A DNA stretch of 64,000 nucleotides from UBA4408 sp002389785 (GTDB lineage: Bacteria > Bacteroidota > Bacteroidia > UBA4408): NCBI GenBank assembly GCA_035438985.1, contig DAORJK010000001.1:248001-312000 (forward strand), read 5' to 3'. The notes below the pieces were generated by a model. That model saw nothing but the letters and a program-made list of their open reading frames with translations, searched no databases and was not told the DNA's origin. The first letter of the stretch is position 1. Every line of letters begins with the position of its first letter. Positions 18,233 through 27,443 of the stretch are shown here, one piece after another. The position numbers and the translations under genes were made by a program.

Positions 18233-20536
18233 TTAATTCAATATGACCAGCTTTTGTATTTCTGAACCATATTTTAAATAATACACTCCATTATTCAAGC
18301 TTTCGGTAGAAATGCTAAGATTAGAAAGTGGTTTAAATTGAAGCAATGTTTGCCCCAATGCATCTATCAACAATAGGTTTTCGCTTGTTTCCCTGTTAGG
18401 AATTACAACCGTAATTTGGTCAGATGCCGGATTGGGATAGGTATAAATACCTTGAGGTTTTTTGGTTGAATTTATAATTCCTGCCGGGCAATTTGAAGCA
18501 TTATAAGAGGTTTGCATTTGCGTGGTAAAAGCACCTGTGCCATTTGGACATCGACCTAATGAAACGTCTGCAGCTTGAGGCCCATAGGTAACACTATCGA
18601 TAACCACAGATAAATTATTGCTTAAGATAATACGTTCTCCGTTTAGCGACAATTTAAAATTGCAATGAAAAGGTGAGGCAGCAGTGTAATTCTTATCATC
18701 GGCCCAAATGATCATGTATGAACCAGGTGAAATTAATGAGTTAACAGGGAAAGCAAATTTTGTTGGGTTGGAATAGCTGTCTGACAAATACAAACCAAAT
18801 AGATTTAGTGTATCGTTGGTTGTATTGTACAGTTCAATCCAATCAGAATGTTTGCCTTGATCGTCTATAGTATCGTTTACATTATAGGCCAAAAATTCGT
18901 TGATTGCAATTTGTCCAACCACCGGAGTTTGCAAATTAATTTGCAAGGAATAAAATTCATGTTCAGCTCTTTCGGGTGAAAAAATTCCGGCAGATGCATT
19001 TTCAGCATATATGTAATATTGGATTTGAACAGAATTCATGGTATGCACATAGCCATAAACATTGTCATTCGCTAATCCATCGTTGTGTAAACCATCGTCG
19101 TACATCTGATAACGTATAAATTTATGTGTATAATCGGTTTGAATACCAATAAATACTGAGTTACTAAGTGTGTTTGTAACGTTTGCAGTAATTGTAACCG
19201 GGCTATTTAAATTGGGAGCTGTGTTAGATACAGTCACCGAAGTAATACTTGGGGTACTCGCTAAAAATTCGGCGGTTGATTGCAAATAACTTGTACGTGC
19301 ACTCATCAGATTTGAAATTCCGGGAACCGTATAACTGCCTACAAAATAATTGGTGGTAAGTGCGTTTTGAAATTGTGTATAGGAGTAAAAATTATTCGTA
19401 TCATTCACTAATGCAGTATCGATGCTACTTTGAAGCTGTTGTGCCAAGGTTAGATAAGCATTGTTTGAAAAAAATTCATTCACAATGGTGCGCATGTGAG
19501 CAATATACATGCGCTTATAAGTAGGATTATTTTGAATGGCATTTATTAAAGGCCAATAAGAGTCGGCGGCATGAATGAGCGGAGATAATTGCTGCATGTT
19601 TGCAACTGTTAAACTACCCATGCCTGTAGCTCCGCTTCCAACGAAAGGAAATCCGCCAAATGCCATATTTAAATCCCAAATAATAGGATTGTAAATATTG
19701 TTATTGTCTTTATAGAGGTAATAATTTTGAGCAAAAACGCCCAAATAACTATCGAGGTTTACCAGCACATTGTCAAAGGCAAGCATCCAAATAGTTTTAT
19801 CCATATCAATACTCGTTGAACTAGTTGAAGCATGATTGGTTACTGAATCACAGAGAGCGACTAATTCATTCCATCCATTATCAGATTTAATTTCATAAAA
19901 GTTAAAATATGCGCTACTGTCGAGATTGGGTTTGAAACGTAAATTACTTTTGGTTGTTGGTCCCGGAATAACAATTGGATTACATTTTATAAAGGTATTA
20001 TCGGACGAATAAAAATGCTCAGAACAAAAATCCTTATTGATACTTTCGGCATTTGAATATATGCCATAATATACGCCGTTGATGTATACTTGGGCAAAAT
20101 TTGCGTTTGGGCAATCCATGTAGTTTTGCAAAATTTGATAAGCTAAGACTTCACGTATTTGCGAAGGGTCGGCATATCCGTTTCCTAATTTAATATCCGT
20201 AAATCCCTGATAACTCTGGCTTTTGAATTCATCAAGCGCGATGTGTAGTGGATTCTTTCTATAGGTTGAATCATAAGAGCTGTTTCCTTTATACTTCACA
20301 CCAACACTGTCGTAGGTGCTGCCATTAATGCTCACCGTAGCGGCCATGATATATTCACCGGATCCGCTTTTAGCAGTATCCATCATGTAATCCCAATTGG
20401 GTTGAGCAAAATTTATTTCAATTTTTTCGAGTGTTGAAACATCGTAAAAATTGAATTGTGCTTTTACTGTCTTAATCCCAGTGAGGAAAAGCAAAAGGCT
20501 GAAAAAATGAATTCTTTGAAGGCAATAATTTTTCAT
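18233..20536 (-). CDS. T9SS-secreted CotH-family protein kinase with lamin-tail domain
   Basis: The protein is about 767 residues from the ATG at 20536, which starts a good signal peptide (to TVKAQ); an ATG at 20593 would add 19 residues and spoil it. A CotH domain covers about residues 30-420. The two expected active-site acids are present: Asp262 in VNLDSYLG and Asp288 in IIWDLNMAFGGF; KGNSSYDS and RKNPLHI fit the nucleotide-binding region. CotH proteins are atypical kinases that phosphorylate other extracellular proteins. A beta-sandwich and then a lamin-tail domain (FLAYNVNDTIDDQGKHSDWIE) follow, ending in a type A sorting domain (TYPNPASDQ to KLVILN). The likely substrate is another exported protein of the same cluster, which is inference. 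Confidence 0.9.
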   Translation of the reverse strand: MKNYCLQRIHFFSLLLFLTGIKTVKAQFNFYDVSTLEKIEINFAQPNWDYMMDTAKSGSGEYIMAATVSINGSTYDSVGVKYKGNSSYDSTYRKNPLHIALDEFKSQSYQGFTDIKLGNGYADPSQIREVLAYQILQNYMDCPNANFAQVYINGVYYGIYSNAESINKDFCSEHFYSSDNTFIKCNPIVIPGPTTKSNLRFKPNLDSSAYFNFYEIKSDNGWNELVALCDSVTNHASTSSTSIDMDKTIWMLAFDNVLVNLDSYLGVFAQNYYLYKDNNNIYNPIIWDLNMAFGGFPFVGSGATGMGSLTVANMQQLSPLIHAADSYWPLINAIQNNPTYKRMYIAHMRTIVNEFFSNNAYLTLAQQLQSSIDTALVNDTNNFYSYTQFQNALTTNYFVGSYTVPGISNLMSARTSYLQSTAEFLASTPSITSVTVSNTAPNLNSPVTITANVTNTLSNSVFIGIQTDYTHKFIRYQMYDDGLHNDGLANDNVYGYVHTMNSVQIQYYIYAENASAGIFSPERAEHEFYSLQINLQTPVVGQIAINEFLAYNVNDTIDDQGKHSDWIELYNTTNDTLNLFGLYLSDSYSNPTKFAFPVNSLISPGSYMIIWADDKNYTAASPFHCNFKLSLNGERIILSNNLSVVIDSVTYGPQAADVSLGRCPNGTGAFTTQMQTSYNASNCPAGIINSTKKPQGIYTYPNPASDQITVVIPNRETSENLLLIDALGQTLLQFKPLSNLSISTESLNNGVYYLKYGSEIQKLVILN

Positions 20537-20628
20537 TAACTTGTAATCAAGTGAAAACGAAGCAATATGGACTAATACTGCTTCGTTTTTCAACTATTAA
20601 ATATTGAATTAATACAGTGTTTCAAATA

Positions 20629-21618
20629 TTACTCAACCAGTAGTTTTTCTGTAGAATATATTTTTTTGTCATCTAAAATTTTCACCAAATACATTCCTCT
20701 ATGCATTGAACTATTTTGAATTATTAAATTATTGGATGCAGTATAAGACTGAATTTCACGTCCAGCAATGTCAGTTATCAAAATGGTATATGCTTTAAAA
20801 TTATCGGGCAATTGTATGGTGAGCATATTGTGCATTGGATTGGGGTACATTTTCACGTTGCTATTTGTATTTGTATGAACCATTGCCAGTGGATTACATG
20901 AATTGCATGTTGCAAAGCAAAATATATCTAAAACTGTATCCTTACTCACCGCTACTCCCCTACTTCCATTCACATTGCATGAAAAGGGTACAGTTTCGGC
21001 TAAGCCCACGGTACTTCCATTGATGAATTTATATTCATAATTCCCCGATGGCACATAGGCAATAATTTCATAAACACTATCACCAAAACTATACAAGCTG
21101 GTACTAAGAGGATTCCAGTTTTGAAAATTACCGTATACATGCGGAAGTGTAGAAATAACAGCTTCATTGGTAAGGTTTACTAAAAACCGAACAAGGTTTA
21201 ATCCTGCAGGAGCATTTCCGGCGAATTTTATTGCTCCTACAAAGGTGGTATCGTTTCCGAGCGAATCTACCCAAATCCAGCGATTGTCGTTAAAATCGTA
21301 CCCTATACGTGATTCAATCGGAACAAATTCAACTTCATAAAACTGATCTCCGTTTACAAATTTATATTCATACTTTGCAAAGGCCGGTATATCCACCACA
21401 ACGCTATAAATGGTAGTCGCTCCTTCTTGAGCACATACTGTTTCATTAGAAGTCCAATCGCCTCCCGGATAGCCTGCTAATGCTTGAAAATCGCCGGTAA
21501 CATGAACTCCATTTGGACTTATTGCAAAGGTATCCATATCGACTGCAAATTTTACTTTCTTAGCTTGTGCAACAAAGCTTATTGCTACAAGCAGAAATAA
21601 GGATAATATTTTTTTCAT
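20629..21618 (-). CDS. T9SS-secreted protein with two starch-binding/AMPK-like carbohydrate-binding domains
   Basis: The protein is 329 residues. A signal peptide (to VAQA) is followed by two related beta domains of about 90 residues (about 21-110 and 130-215). Each starts with a K/R-F-x-V-(D/N) strand (KVKFAVDMD; LVRFLVNLT), has an xVTGDFQ or VYGNFQNW turn and ends with YEYKF(V/I)NG, the pattern of CBM20/48 or AMPK glycogen-binding-like domains. The end is a type A T9SS sorting domain (MYPNPMHNML to KLLVE). It could bind a surface glycan; the ligand is unknown. It lies 42 bp downstream of the arylsulfotransferase-like gene and 92 bp upstream of the CotH gene. Confidence 0.8.
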   Translation of the reverse strand: MKKILSLFLLVAISFVAQAKKVKFAVDMDTFAISPNGVHVTGDFQALAGYPGGDWTSNETVCAQEGATTIYSVVVDIPAFAKYEYKFVNGDQFYEVEFVPIESRIGYDFNDNRWIWVDSLGNDTTFVGAIKFAGNAPAGLNLVRFLVNLTNEAVISTLPHVYGNFQNWNPLSTSLYSFGDSVYEIIAYVPSGNYEYKFINGSTVGLAETVPFSCNVNGSRGVAVSKDTVLDIFCFATCNSCNPLAMVHTNTNSNVKMYPNPMHNMLTIQLPDNFKAYTILITDIAGREIQSYTASNNLIIQNSSMHRGMYLVKILDDKKIYSTEKLLVE

Positions 21619-21660
21619 TTTGGACAGTTGTTTTTAATGTATAGTAGATTTTTAAAAAAA

Positions 21661-23346
21661 TTATTTTAAAACACTGATTCGTTTTGTAAGTGTGGGTTGA
21701 TTTTCTCTTTGTAGTAACATGGTATACATTCCATTTGAAACGAAAGACAAATCAAGTGTTGATGTATTTTTTTTATTCAACACCAATTCACCTAATGAAT
21801 TATATACTTGAACTACAAAATTAGTTGCAGAATAATTGCTCAGATCTATAGTAATTGAACCACTCGTAGGATTAGGAAAAACAGTGAAATCATCGGCATG
21901 AGTTTCATCAAAAATACCGGTTGGAACAAAATTGAAGGAGAAGGAGGTATCTGAATCACAACCGTTCGCATTAGTTATAACTACCTGATATAAACCGGCC
22001 TGCGATGGAACATAGTTTTGATTGGTTGCTCCCGCAATCGGCGCACCGTTGGTATACCATTGATAGCTGGTTGAGGATGTAGAATACAAGGTATCGCCAA
22101 TTTGTGAAACAACCGGCGTAGCCGGTGGGCCGGTGATGTAACAGGTTGAATACCGATGCGCTTGTGGAACGGAGCCTGCAATTGTCTTAGACCAAAGTGT
22201 TGTACCTGCAGCATTTACTTCATAAATTAAACCGGTAGTAGCTACACAAATTAAGGTATTTCCATTGGGAAATTGATTGGAACTACCCATGTTGCTGCTA
22301 TATCCGCTGGTTACAATGCGTGAAGTATAGCTAGCCGGACTAAATGCAGCGCCTGCATTAACGGTATAGCTATAGCCATTGTAAGGCAATATTATTTGGT
22401 CAACACAGGATTTTTGTGAAGGGCTCGTTTGTCCGCCATTATTAAAACATGCAAGACGTCCTGCATTCGGGCTTCCTTTCGGAATCCAATGGGCATCGTG
22501 TACAACATTTAATATTTTAGTTCCGGAAGCGCCGTAAGCAGCCGGGTTTCCCCATCGGTACAACAAATCTCCACCTTTACCTGAATTACCACCGGTATGT
22601 CCTGCAGCTTCAGCTGTGGTTGTGCTATGATCAATAATATACACTTCATGCAAATTGTGGCAACTAAATGCTATTTGATCCAGGCTATCGTTATAATCCA
22701 AGCCATTCATGTGCATCCAATCTTTTGAAGCATTGTAATTGATGTTAAACAATTCGGGATGATTTACCAAAGAACTTTGATAATTTGCAGCACTTGAATT
22801 GGTATTTTGCATGAGGTGATCCCAGGCGTGCCATTCCCATACTACAGTTCCGGTGGTAGCTCCGGTTGGTTGAATTTCAACTATTTTATCGGGCCACATT
22901 TCGCCACTAAATGCACTGCAACCAGCGGCCGCAACTTGAGCAGCTGTTTTTCGCTCATAGGCAATTACCAGTATATTTCCATTGGGCATAGGGCATATAT
23001 CATGATGCGTAACATAGTTGGAGGTGGAATAAATGTAATCCCAAATAATATTACCACTCCAATCAACTTTTTGAATTTCGCCACAGATGGGTCCACCGGT
23101 AAAAGAAACAACGCTAGCTTTTACAGTTCGAAGTAAAACTCCACCGGGAAGCATGTAAGACGAATAACCGGTTTGACGAGTTAATCCGGTCCATGAGTGA
23201 AAAGCTGTACCATTAGTATCCATCAAAAGGGTTGTAGTACTATTCATGGTTGCATAAAGGGTATAACCCGGCCATTGTTGTGCAGTTGTTGAATTAATTA
23301 TTCCCTCTAACAAAAGGATTAGTGAACAAGCAAGTAATTTTCTCAT
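21661..23346 (-). CDS. T9SS-secreted arylsulfotransferase (ASST)-like protein
   Basis: The protein is 561 residues. A signal peptide (to NSTTAQ) is followed by a six-blade beta-propeller ASST domain. It shows HHDICPMPNGNILVI, PDKIVEIQP, VVWEWHAWDHL, DWMHMNGLDYN, VHDAHWIPKGS and FPNGNTLICV. The His residues in HHDIC and VHDAH match the family's conserved histidines. Bacterial ASSTs move sulfate between phenolic donors and acceptors; distant Bacteroidota members may differ. The propeller is followed by an Ig-like segment and a type A sorting domain (FPNPTSGSITIDL to ISVLK). It is first in the nine-gene minus-strand cluster. The family call is firm; the substrate and even the activity are uncertain. 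Confidence 0.82.
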   Translation of the reverse strand: MRKLLACSLILLLEGIINSTTAQQWPGYTLYATMNSTTTLLMDTNGTAFHSWTGLTRQTGYSSYMLPGGVLLRTVKASVVSFTGGPICGEIQKVDWSGNIIWDYIYSTSNYVTHHDICPMPNGNILVIAYERKTAAQVAAAGCSAFSGEMWPDKIVEIQPTGATTGTVVWEWHAWDHLMQNTNSSAANYQSSLVNHPELFNINYNASKDWMHMNGLDYNDSLDQIAFSCHNLHEVYIIDHSTTTAEAAGHTGGNSGKGGDLLYRWGNPAAYGASGTKILNVVHDAHWIPKGSPNAGRLACFNNGGQTSPSQKSCVDQIILPYNGYSYTVNAGAAFSPASYTSRIVTSGYSSNMGSSNQFPNGNTLICVATTGLIYEVNAAGTTLWSKTIAGSVPQAHRYSTCYITGPPATPVVSQIGDTLYSTSSTSYQWYTNGAPIAGATNQNYVPSQAGLYQVVITNANGCDSDTSFSFNFVPTGIFDETHADDFTVFPNPTSGSITIDLSNYSATNFVVQVYNSLGELVLNKKNTSTLDLSFVSNGMYTMLLQRENQPTLTKRISVLK

Positions 23347-23651
23347 GATTTAAAATTTGTGCTTTTTAGTGTGGGGTTAGTAAAAAATTGAGCTAGTAAT
23401 CTTCTTAAAAAAAATAACAATTTGTTAATCTTCAGAATTTTAATAAAAGTTGTGAAATTAATAATTTTTGCGATTTTACACATTTGACGATTCAACAAAA
23501 AAATTCCTTCGTTTAAAATGAATAATTTAATCGACCTGCAATTTTTTTATTCTCATTGTGCGTTTGAACACTTCTAGATAAAAAGGTTTAAAATAGAAGC
23601 AGAATCGATATCTCACTAACTTTAAACTAAATATTTTTCTAATTTTATCGA
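23347..23651. other. 305-bp AT-rich divergent intergenic region
   Basis: It lies between the divergent arylsulfotransferase-like and cytidine deaminase genes. It is A/T-rich with poly-A/T tracts; I see no gene, RNA or strong hairpin. It should hold promoters for both sides, but no convincing TAnnTTTG box was found. Confidence 0.5.
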
Positions 23652-24137
23652 ATGAAAACATTTAAAGTTGAAACCAACGTTCGGGTTTTTGCCTCTATAA
23701 AGGAATTAAGCAGCGAGGATCAAAACCTTATAGAACAGGCGAAAGAAGCTGCAAAAGGAGCCTATGCTCCCTACTCACATTTTAATGTTGGAGCAGCAGT
23801 ATTACTCGAAAACGGTGTAATAGTAAAAGGTAATAATCAGGAGAATGCAGCCTATCCATCGGGTATTTGTGCTGAGCGGGTTGCCATTTTTGCAGCAGGT
23901 TCCAATTATCCGGGTGTGAAGATTAAGACCATGGCAGTAACCGCTTTTTCGAAAAATGCACGCATTGATTCTCCTATAACTCCTTGTGGTTCGTGCCGTC
24001 AAGTAATGAGTGAATATGAAACAAAATCAAGGTCGGATATTAAATTACTGTTGTGTGCCGATTGCGATGAAATTTGGATGCTGGAAAGTGTGAAATCAAC
24101 CTTGCCACTATTGTTTAGTTCGGATTCATTGAAATAA
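23652..24137 (+). CDS. cdd: cytidine deaminase
   Basis: The protein is 161 residues, the size of a homotetrameric CDA. It deaminates cytidine and deoxycytidine to uridine and deoxyuridine in pyrimidine salvage. Zinc site: Cys73-Ala-Glu75 (ICAERVAIF), with Glu75 the proton shuttle, and Cys112/Cys115 (PCGSCRQVM). The substrate-binding stretch YSHFNVGAAVL is present. An N-terminal extension of about 25 residues is normal in Bacteroidota. It is a single gene, 221 bp before pdhA. Confidence 0.95.
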   Translation: MKTFKVETNVRVFASIKELSSEDQNLIEQAKEAAKGAYAPYSHFNVGAAVLLENGVIVKGNNQENAAYPSGICAERVAIFAAGSNYPGVKIKTMAVTAFSKNARIDSPITPCGSCRQVMSEYETKSRSDIKLLLCADCDEIWMLESVKSTLPLLFSSDSLK

Positions 24138-24298
24138 TATTTTCAACTGTTTAACGAAGCATTCATAGTAAAATATCAAATTCACCTATATCTTAGATCA
24201 TATCAACAGTTAAAGTCAATTTAATTACATTTAGTTAGCTCTTGCAATCAACTCTCTAACTAAATGTACCATTGATTACTACTACAGCAAAAGAAGCC

Positions 24299-24328
24299 TT
24301 TGGGTTAATCTATTTTATATTAAATTCG
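24299..24328 (+). promoter_or_regulatory. candidate promoter for pdhA (TTTG-N18-TAAATTCG)
   Basis: TTTG at 24299-24302 and TAAATTCG at 24321-24328 (one mismatch to TAnnTTTG) are 18 bases apart, within the usual Bacteroidota spacing. The ATG of pdhA is 31 bases downstream. Confidence 0.5.
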
Positions 24329-24358
24329 CATTCTTAAAACTACCGAAAAACGATTGAA

Positions 24359-25384
24359 ATGGAAAAGACGCTAGCAAAAAAAAGTAGCAAATCAACAAGC
24401 AAATATGGGAAAGAAACTTACCTGATGTGGTATGAAAGCATGCAGTTGATGCGAAAGTTTGAAGAAAAATCGAGCCAATTGTATATCCAACAAAAAATAA
24501 AAGGTTTTTGTCATTTATACATCGGACAAGAAGCCATTTTAGCCGGTGCTATGGCGGTTATAAAAAAGGACGACAATTTAATTTCGGCTTACCGCGATCA
24601 TGCACATCCTTTGGCTAAAGGCATGCATCCAAAATATGTGATGGCAGAGTTGATGGCAAAAGCTACCGGTTGCAGTAAAGGTAAAGGTGGAAGTATGCAC
24701 ATGTTTAGCAGAGAACACCGCTTTTTTGGTGGACACGGTATAGTTGGAGGGCAAATACCTTTAGGTGCAGGAATTGCTTTTGCGGAAAAATTTAACGGAA
24801 CAAAAAATATTACCCTTTGTTACATGGGTGATGGTGCTGTTCGTCAGGGTGCTTTGCATGAAGCTTTTAACATGGCAATGTTGTGGAAATTGCCGGTAAT
24901 TTTTGTAATTGAAAACAATAACTACGCCATGGGAACTTCGGTTGAACGAACCAGTAATGTGCACGATTTATATAAAATTGGTTCGGGTTATGACATGCCT
25001 TCTTTTCCGGTTGATGGTATGAGTTGTGAAGCTGTTGCAGATGCTACATTTGAAGCATACGAACGCGCATTAAGAGGAGATGGTCCAACCTTACTTGAAA
25101 TGAAAACCTATCGTTACAAGGGACATTCCATGAGCGATCCGGCAAACTATCGCACCAAGGAAGAAGTAGAAGAATACAAAGCAAAAGACCCAATTGAACA
25201 AGTATTGGCAACCATCCAAAAAAACAAATGGGCTACTGAAAAAGAACTAGCCGCGATTGATGATAAAGTGAAAGGATTGGTTGATGAATCGGTTCAGTTT
25301 GCAGAAGAATCACCTTTCCCGGATATTTCTGAACTTTACAAAGATGTATATACTCAAGACGATTATCCTTATATCATGGATTAA
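24359..25384 (+). CDS. pdhA: pyruvate dehydrogenase E1 component, alpha subunit
   Basis: The protein is 341 residues of the thiamine diphosphate (TPP) E1-alpha family. It decarboxylates pyruvate with E1-beta and passes the acetyl group to the lipoyl E2. Seen: YRDHAHPLAKG near the active site, KGKGGSMHMF (phosphorylation-loop-like), the TPP motif GDGAVRQGALHEAFNMAM ending in ENNNYAMGT, and YKGHSMSDPA. It lies 87 bp upstream of the E2 gene. No separate E1-beta gene is beside it; beta must be encoded elsewhere, and the fused E1 at 32216 is a different enzyme. Pyruvate specificity is inferred from similarity and the E2 neighbour. Confidence 0.93.
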   Translation: MEKTLAKKSSKSTSKYGKETYLMWYESMQLMRKFEEKSSQLYIQQKIKGFCHLYIGQEAILAGAMAVIKKDDNLISAYRDHAHPLAKGMHPKYVMAELMAKATGCSKGKGGSMHMFSREHRFFGGHGIVGGQIPLGAGIAFAEKFNGTKNITLCYMGDGAVRQGALHEAFNMAMLWKLPVIFVIENNNYAMGTSVERTSNVHDLYKIGSGYDMPSFPVDGMSCEAVADATFEAYERALRGDGPTLLEMKTYRYKGHSMSDPANYRTKEEVEEYKAKDPIEQVLATIQKNKWATEKELAAIDDKVKGLVDESVQFAEESPFPDISELYKDVYTQDDYPYIMD

Positions 25385-25471
25385 TTGCCAACTGCAAAAA
25401 CAGTATGTATTCTTTTTTATTGATGAATTGATAGCAAGTCAAACAATACCTTTTTAAAATATAAAATAAAA

Positions 25472-26743
25472 ATGGCTGAAGTAGTTAAAATGCCGAAACT
25501 TAGTGATACCATGACAGAGGGCGTGGTTAGCAAATGGCATAAAAAAGTGGGTGATGTAGTAAAATCGGGACAATTGCTTGCCGATATTGAAACAGATAAA
25601 GCTACCATGGAATTTGAATCATTTCAAGATGGTGTGCTTTTATACATTGGAGTTGAAGCAGGTAAAGCAGCACCGGTTGATTCAATACTTGCGATACTTG
25701 GAGAAAAAGGGGAAGATGTTAGTTCTTTAATTGCGGGGGCAAAATCTCCTGCACCTAAAACGGCTGAAGTTGAAAAGGTGGTAGAAAAGGCAAGTCCTGC
25801 ACCACAGCCTGAAAAAATAGATAGTAAACCTCAGCCTACTGTTGTAAAAGCTACTGCTAATGTTAGTGCAACAGAAACGGATAACAGAACTAAAATTTCG
25901 CCACTAGCGAAGCGTTTGGCCGATGAGAAAGGGATTGATATTCATGCTGTGCGTGGCAGCGGAGATGATGGTCGCGTTGTAAAAAGAGATATTGAAAATT
26001 TCAATCCTTCCATTCATACAAGTACCCAAATGGCTGCGGGTTCAACTTCTTTTACCGGAGTTGAAGCATATACTGAAGAAACGGTTTCGCAAATGCGTAA
26101 AACAATCGCTCGCCGTTTAGCAGAAAGCAAGTTCAGTGCACCGCACTTTTACCTTACTATGGAAATTAATATGGATAAGGCGATTGATGCACGAAACGAT
26201 ATTAACGAAAGTGGTTCAACAAAAATTTCTTTTAACGATATTGTAATAAAAGCTACGGCGCTTGCCTTGCGTAAACATCCAAAAATTAATTCGTCTTGGC
26301 TAGGTGATAAAATCCGTTACAACCAACACATACACATTGGTGTTGCAGTAGCGGTTGAAGATGGCTTGCTGGTTCCGGTTGTACGATTTGCTGATGGTAA
26401 AAATTTAGCCCAAATTTCGAGTGAGGTGAAAGTATTGGGACAAAAAGCAAAAGATAAAAAATTACAGCCAGCAGAATGGGAAGGAAACACTTTCACTATT
26501 TCGAATTTAGGCATGTTTGGAATAGAAGAGTTTACCGCCATTATTAATCCTCCTGATGCTTGTATACTTGCAGTTGGAGGTATAAAACAAGTTGCGGTTG
26601 TTAAAAACGGGCTATTGGTTCCGGGCAATGTGATGAAAGTGTGTTTGAGTTGTGATCACAGGGTGGTAGATGGAGCCAGTGGGGCAGCGTTTTTACAAAC
26701 ACTTAAAAACTATCTCGAAAAGCCGGTTACCTTGTTTATCTGA
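25472..26743 (+). CDS. pdhC: pyruvate dehydrogenase E2 (dihydrolipoyl acetyltransferase)
   Basis: The protein is 423 residues. There is one lipoyl domain at 1-80, with the lipoyl Lys43 in ETDKATMEF. A Pro/Ala/Lys-rich linker follows, then a peripheral subunit-binding domain at about 140-175 (KISPLAKRLADEKGID). The C-terminal catalytic domain starts near 200, with the catalytic His396 and Asp400 of DHRVVDGASG intact. It transfers acetyl from lipoamide to CoA and forms the complex core. The single lipoyl domain and gene order with pdhA fit Bacteroidota PDH. Confidence 0.94.
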   Translation: MAEVVKMPKLSDTMTEGVVSKWHKKVGDVVKSGQLLADIETDKATMEFESFQDGVLLYIGVEAGKAAPVDSILAILGEKGEDVSSLIAGAKSPAPKTAEVEKVVEKASPAPQPEKIDSKPQPTVVKATANVSATETDNRTKISPLAKRLADEKGIDIHAVRGSGDDGRVVKRDIENFNPSIHTSTQMAAGSTSFTGVEAYTEETVSQMRKTIARRLAESKFSAPHFYLTMEINMDKAIDARNDINESGSTKISFNDIVIKATALALRKHPKINSSWLGDKIRYNQHIHIGVAVAVEDGLLVPVVRFADGKNLAQISSEVKVLGQKAKDKKLQPAEWEGNTFTISNLGMFGIEEFTAIINPPDACILAVGGIKQVAVVKNGLLVPGNVMKVCLSCDHRVVDGASGAAFLQTLKNYLEKPVTLFI

Positions 26744-26878
26744 TTCTAACAAAATCTGTAGCTCAACCGGTTGATTTTCCTACATAATTTTGAATTCATG
26801 ATTTTGGTCATAAGTTGAATTGACCACCATCATGGTGTGCTTTTTCACTTTGAACTAGTTTTGGTAAAAAGAAAAAGC

Positions 26879-27418
26879 ATGGCCATCCTACCTTCTCCTC
26901 ATTTTACCAGAGCACAAGTAATTGATTTGTGTGAAAGTATCAGCAAAACTTATCATCCGTTAATTGAGCGTAAGTTGGAGCAATTATCGTTTCACCTTGA
27001 AAGTACAGGTATATCTCAATTTAAAAATTCGAATGAATTAATTGTTGTATCTTCGCTATTGCAGGAGCTAAAAAATGAAATTCTGCAGCATCAATTAAAA
27101 GAATCGATTGCAGTATTGCCTACACTAAAAAAAGCAATTGTTTTTACTTCAAATACAAGTGAACCCTGTTCAGCAATTAAGTGGAAATTAGAAGGTCCAT
27201 TATTGAATAGTAATTACAAACAGAAAATAATTCAGCAAAGACTTAAACAAACTATAAAAGAGTTAAAAAGATTATTTACAACGGAAAAAAAACCTCACTA
27301 TTTAATCAAACTTGACCAGCTCATAAAGGATTTACTGGTTGCAATAGAACGCAGTTATACAATTAAGCACACGATTTTATTACCCGGCTTACAATGTTTA
27401 AATAAGCCTTTGGATTAA
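26879..27418 (+). CDS. degenerate hemerythrin/Ric-like protein
   Basis: This is about 179 residues from the ATG at 26879. An ATG at 26837 would add 14 residues that look non-native. It is all helical and aligns by eye with iron-sulfur-cluster repair (Ric/YtfE) proteins over four helices: YHPLIERKLEQL for helix 1, ILQHQLKESIAVLP for helix 2, a KQTIKELKRL stretch for helix 3 and DLLVAIERSYTIKHTILLPGL for helix 4. The helix-1 and helix-2 His remain, but the H/E ligands in the family's third and fourth helices appear as Tyr, Leu, Ala and Lys. The gene precedes the Usp gene by 25 bp, as part of a stress-type group. Homology is uncertain but plausible. Confidence 0.5.
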   Translation: MAILPSPHFTRAQVIDLCESISKTYHPLIERKLEQLSFHLESTGISQFKNSNELIVVSSLLQELKNEILQHQLKESIAVLPTLKKAIVFTSNTSEPCSAIKWKLEGPLLNSNYKQKIIQQRLKQTIKELKRLFTTEKKPHYLIKLDQLIKDLLVAIERSYTIKHTILLPGLQCLNKPLD

Positions 27419-27443
27419 TTATTTATAGTTTTAAAAAAATCTC

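Noticed and set aside
22807..23136. 109-residue plus-strand open frame
   Set aside because: Complement of the arylsulfotransferase-like gene.
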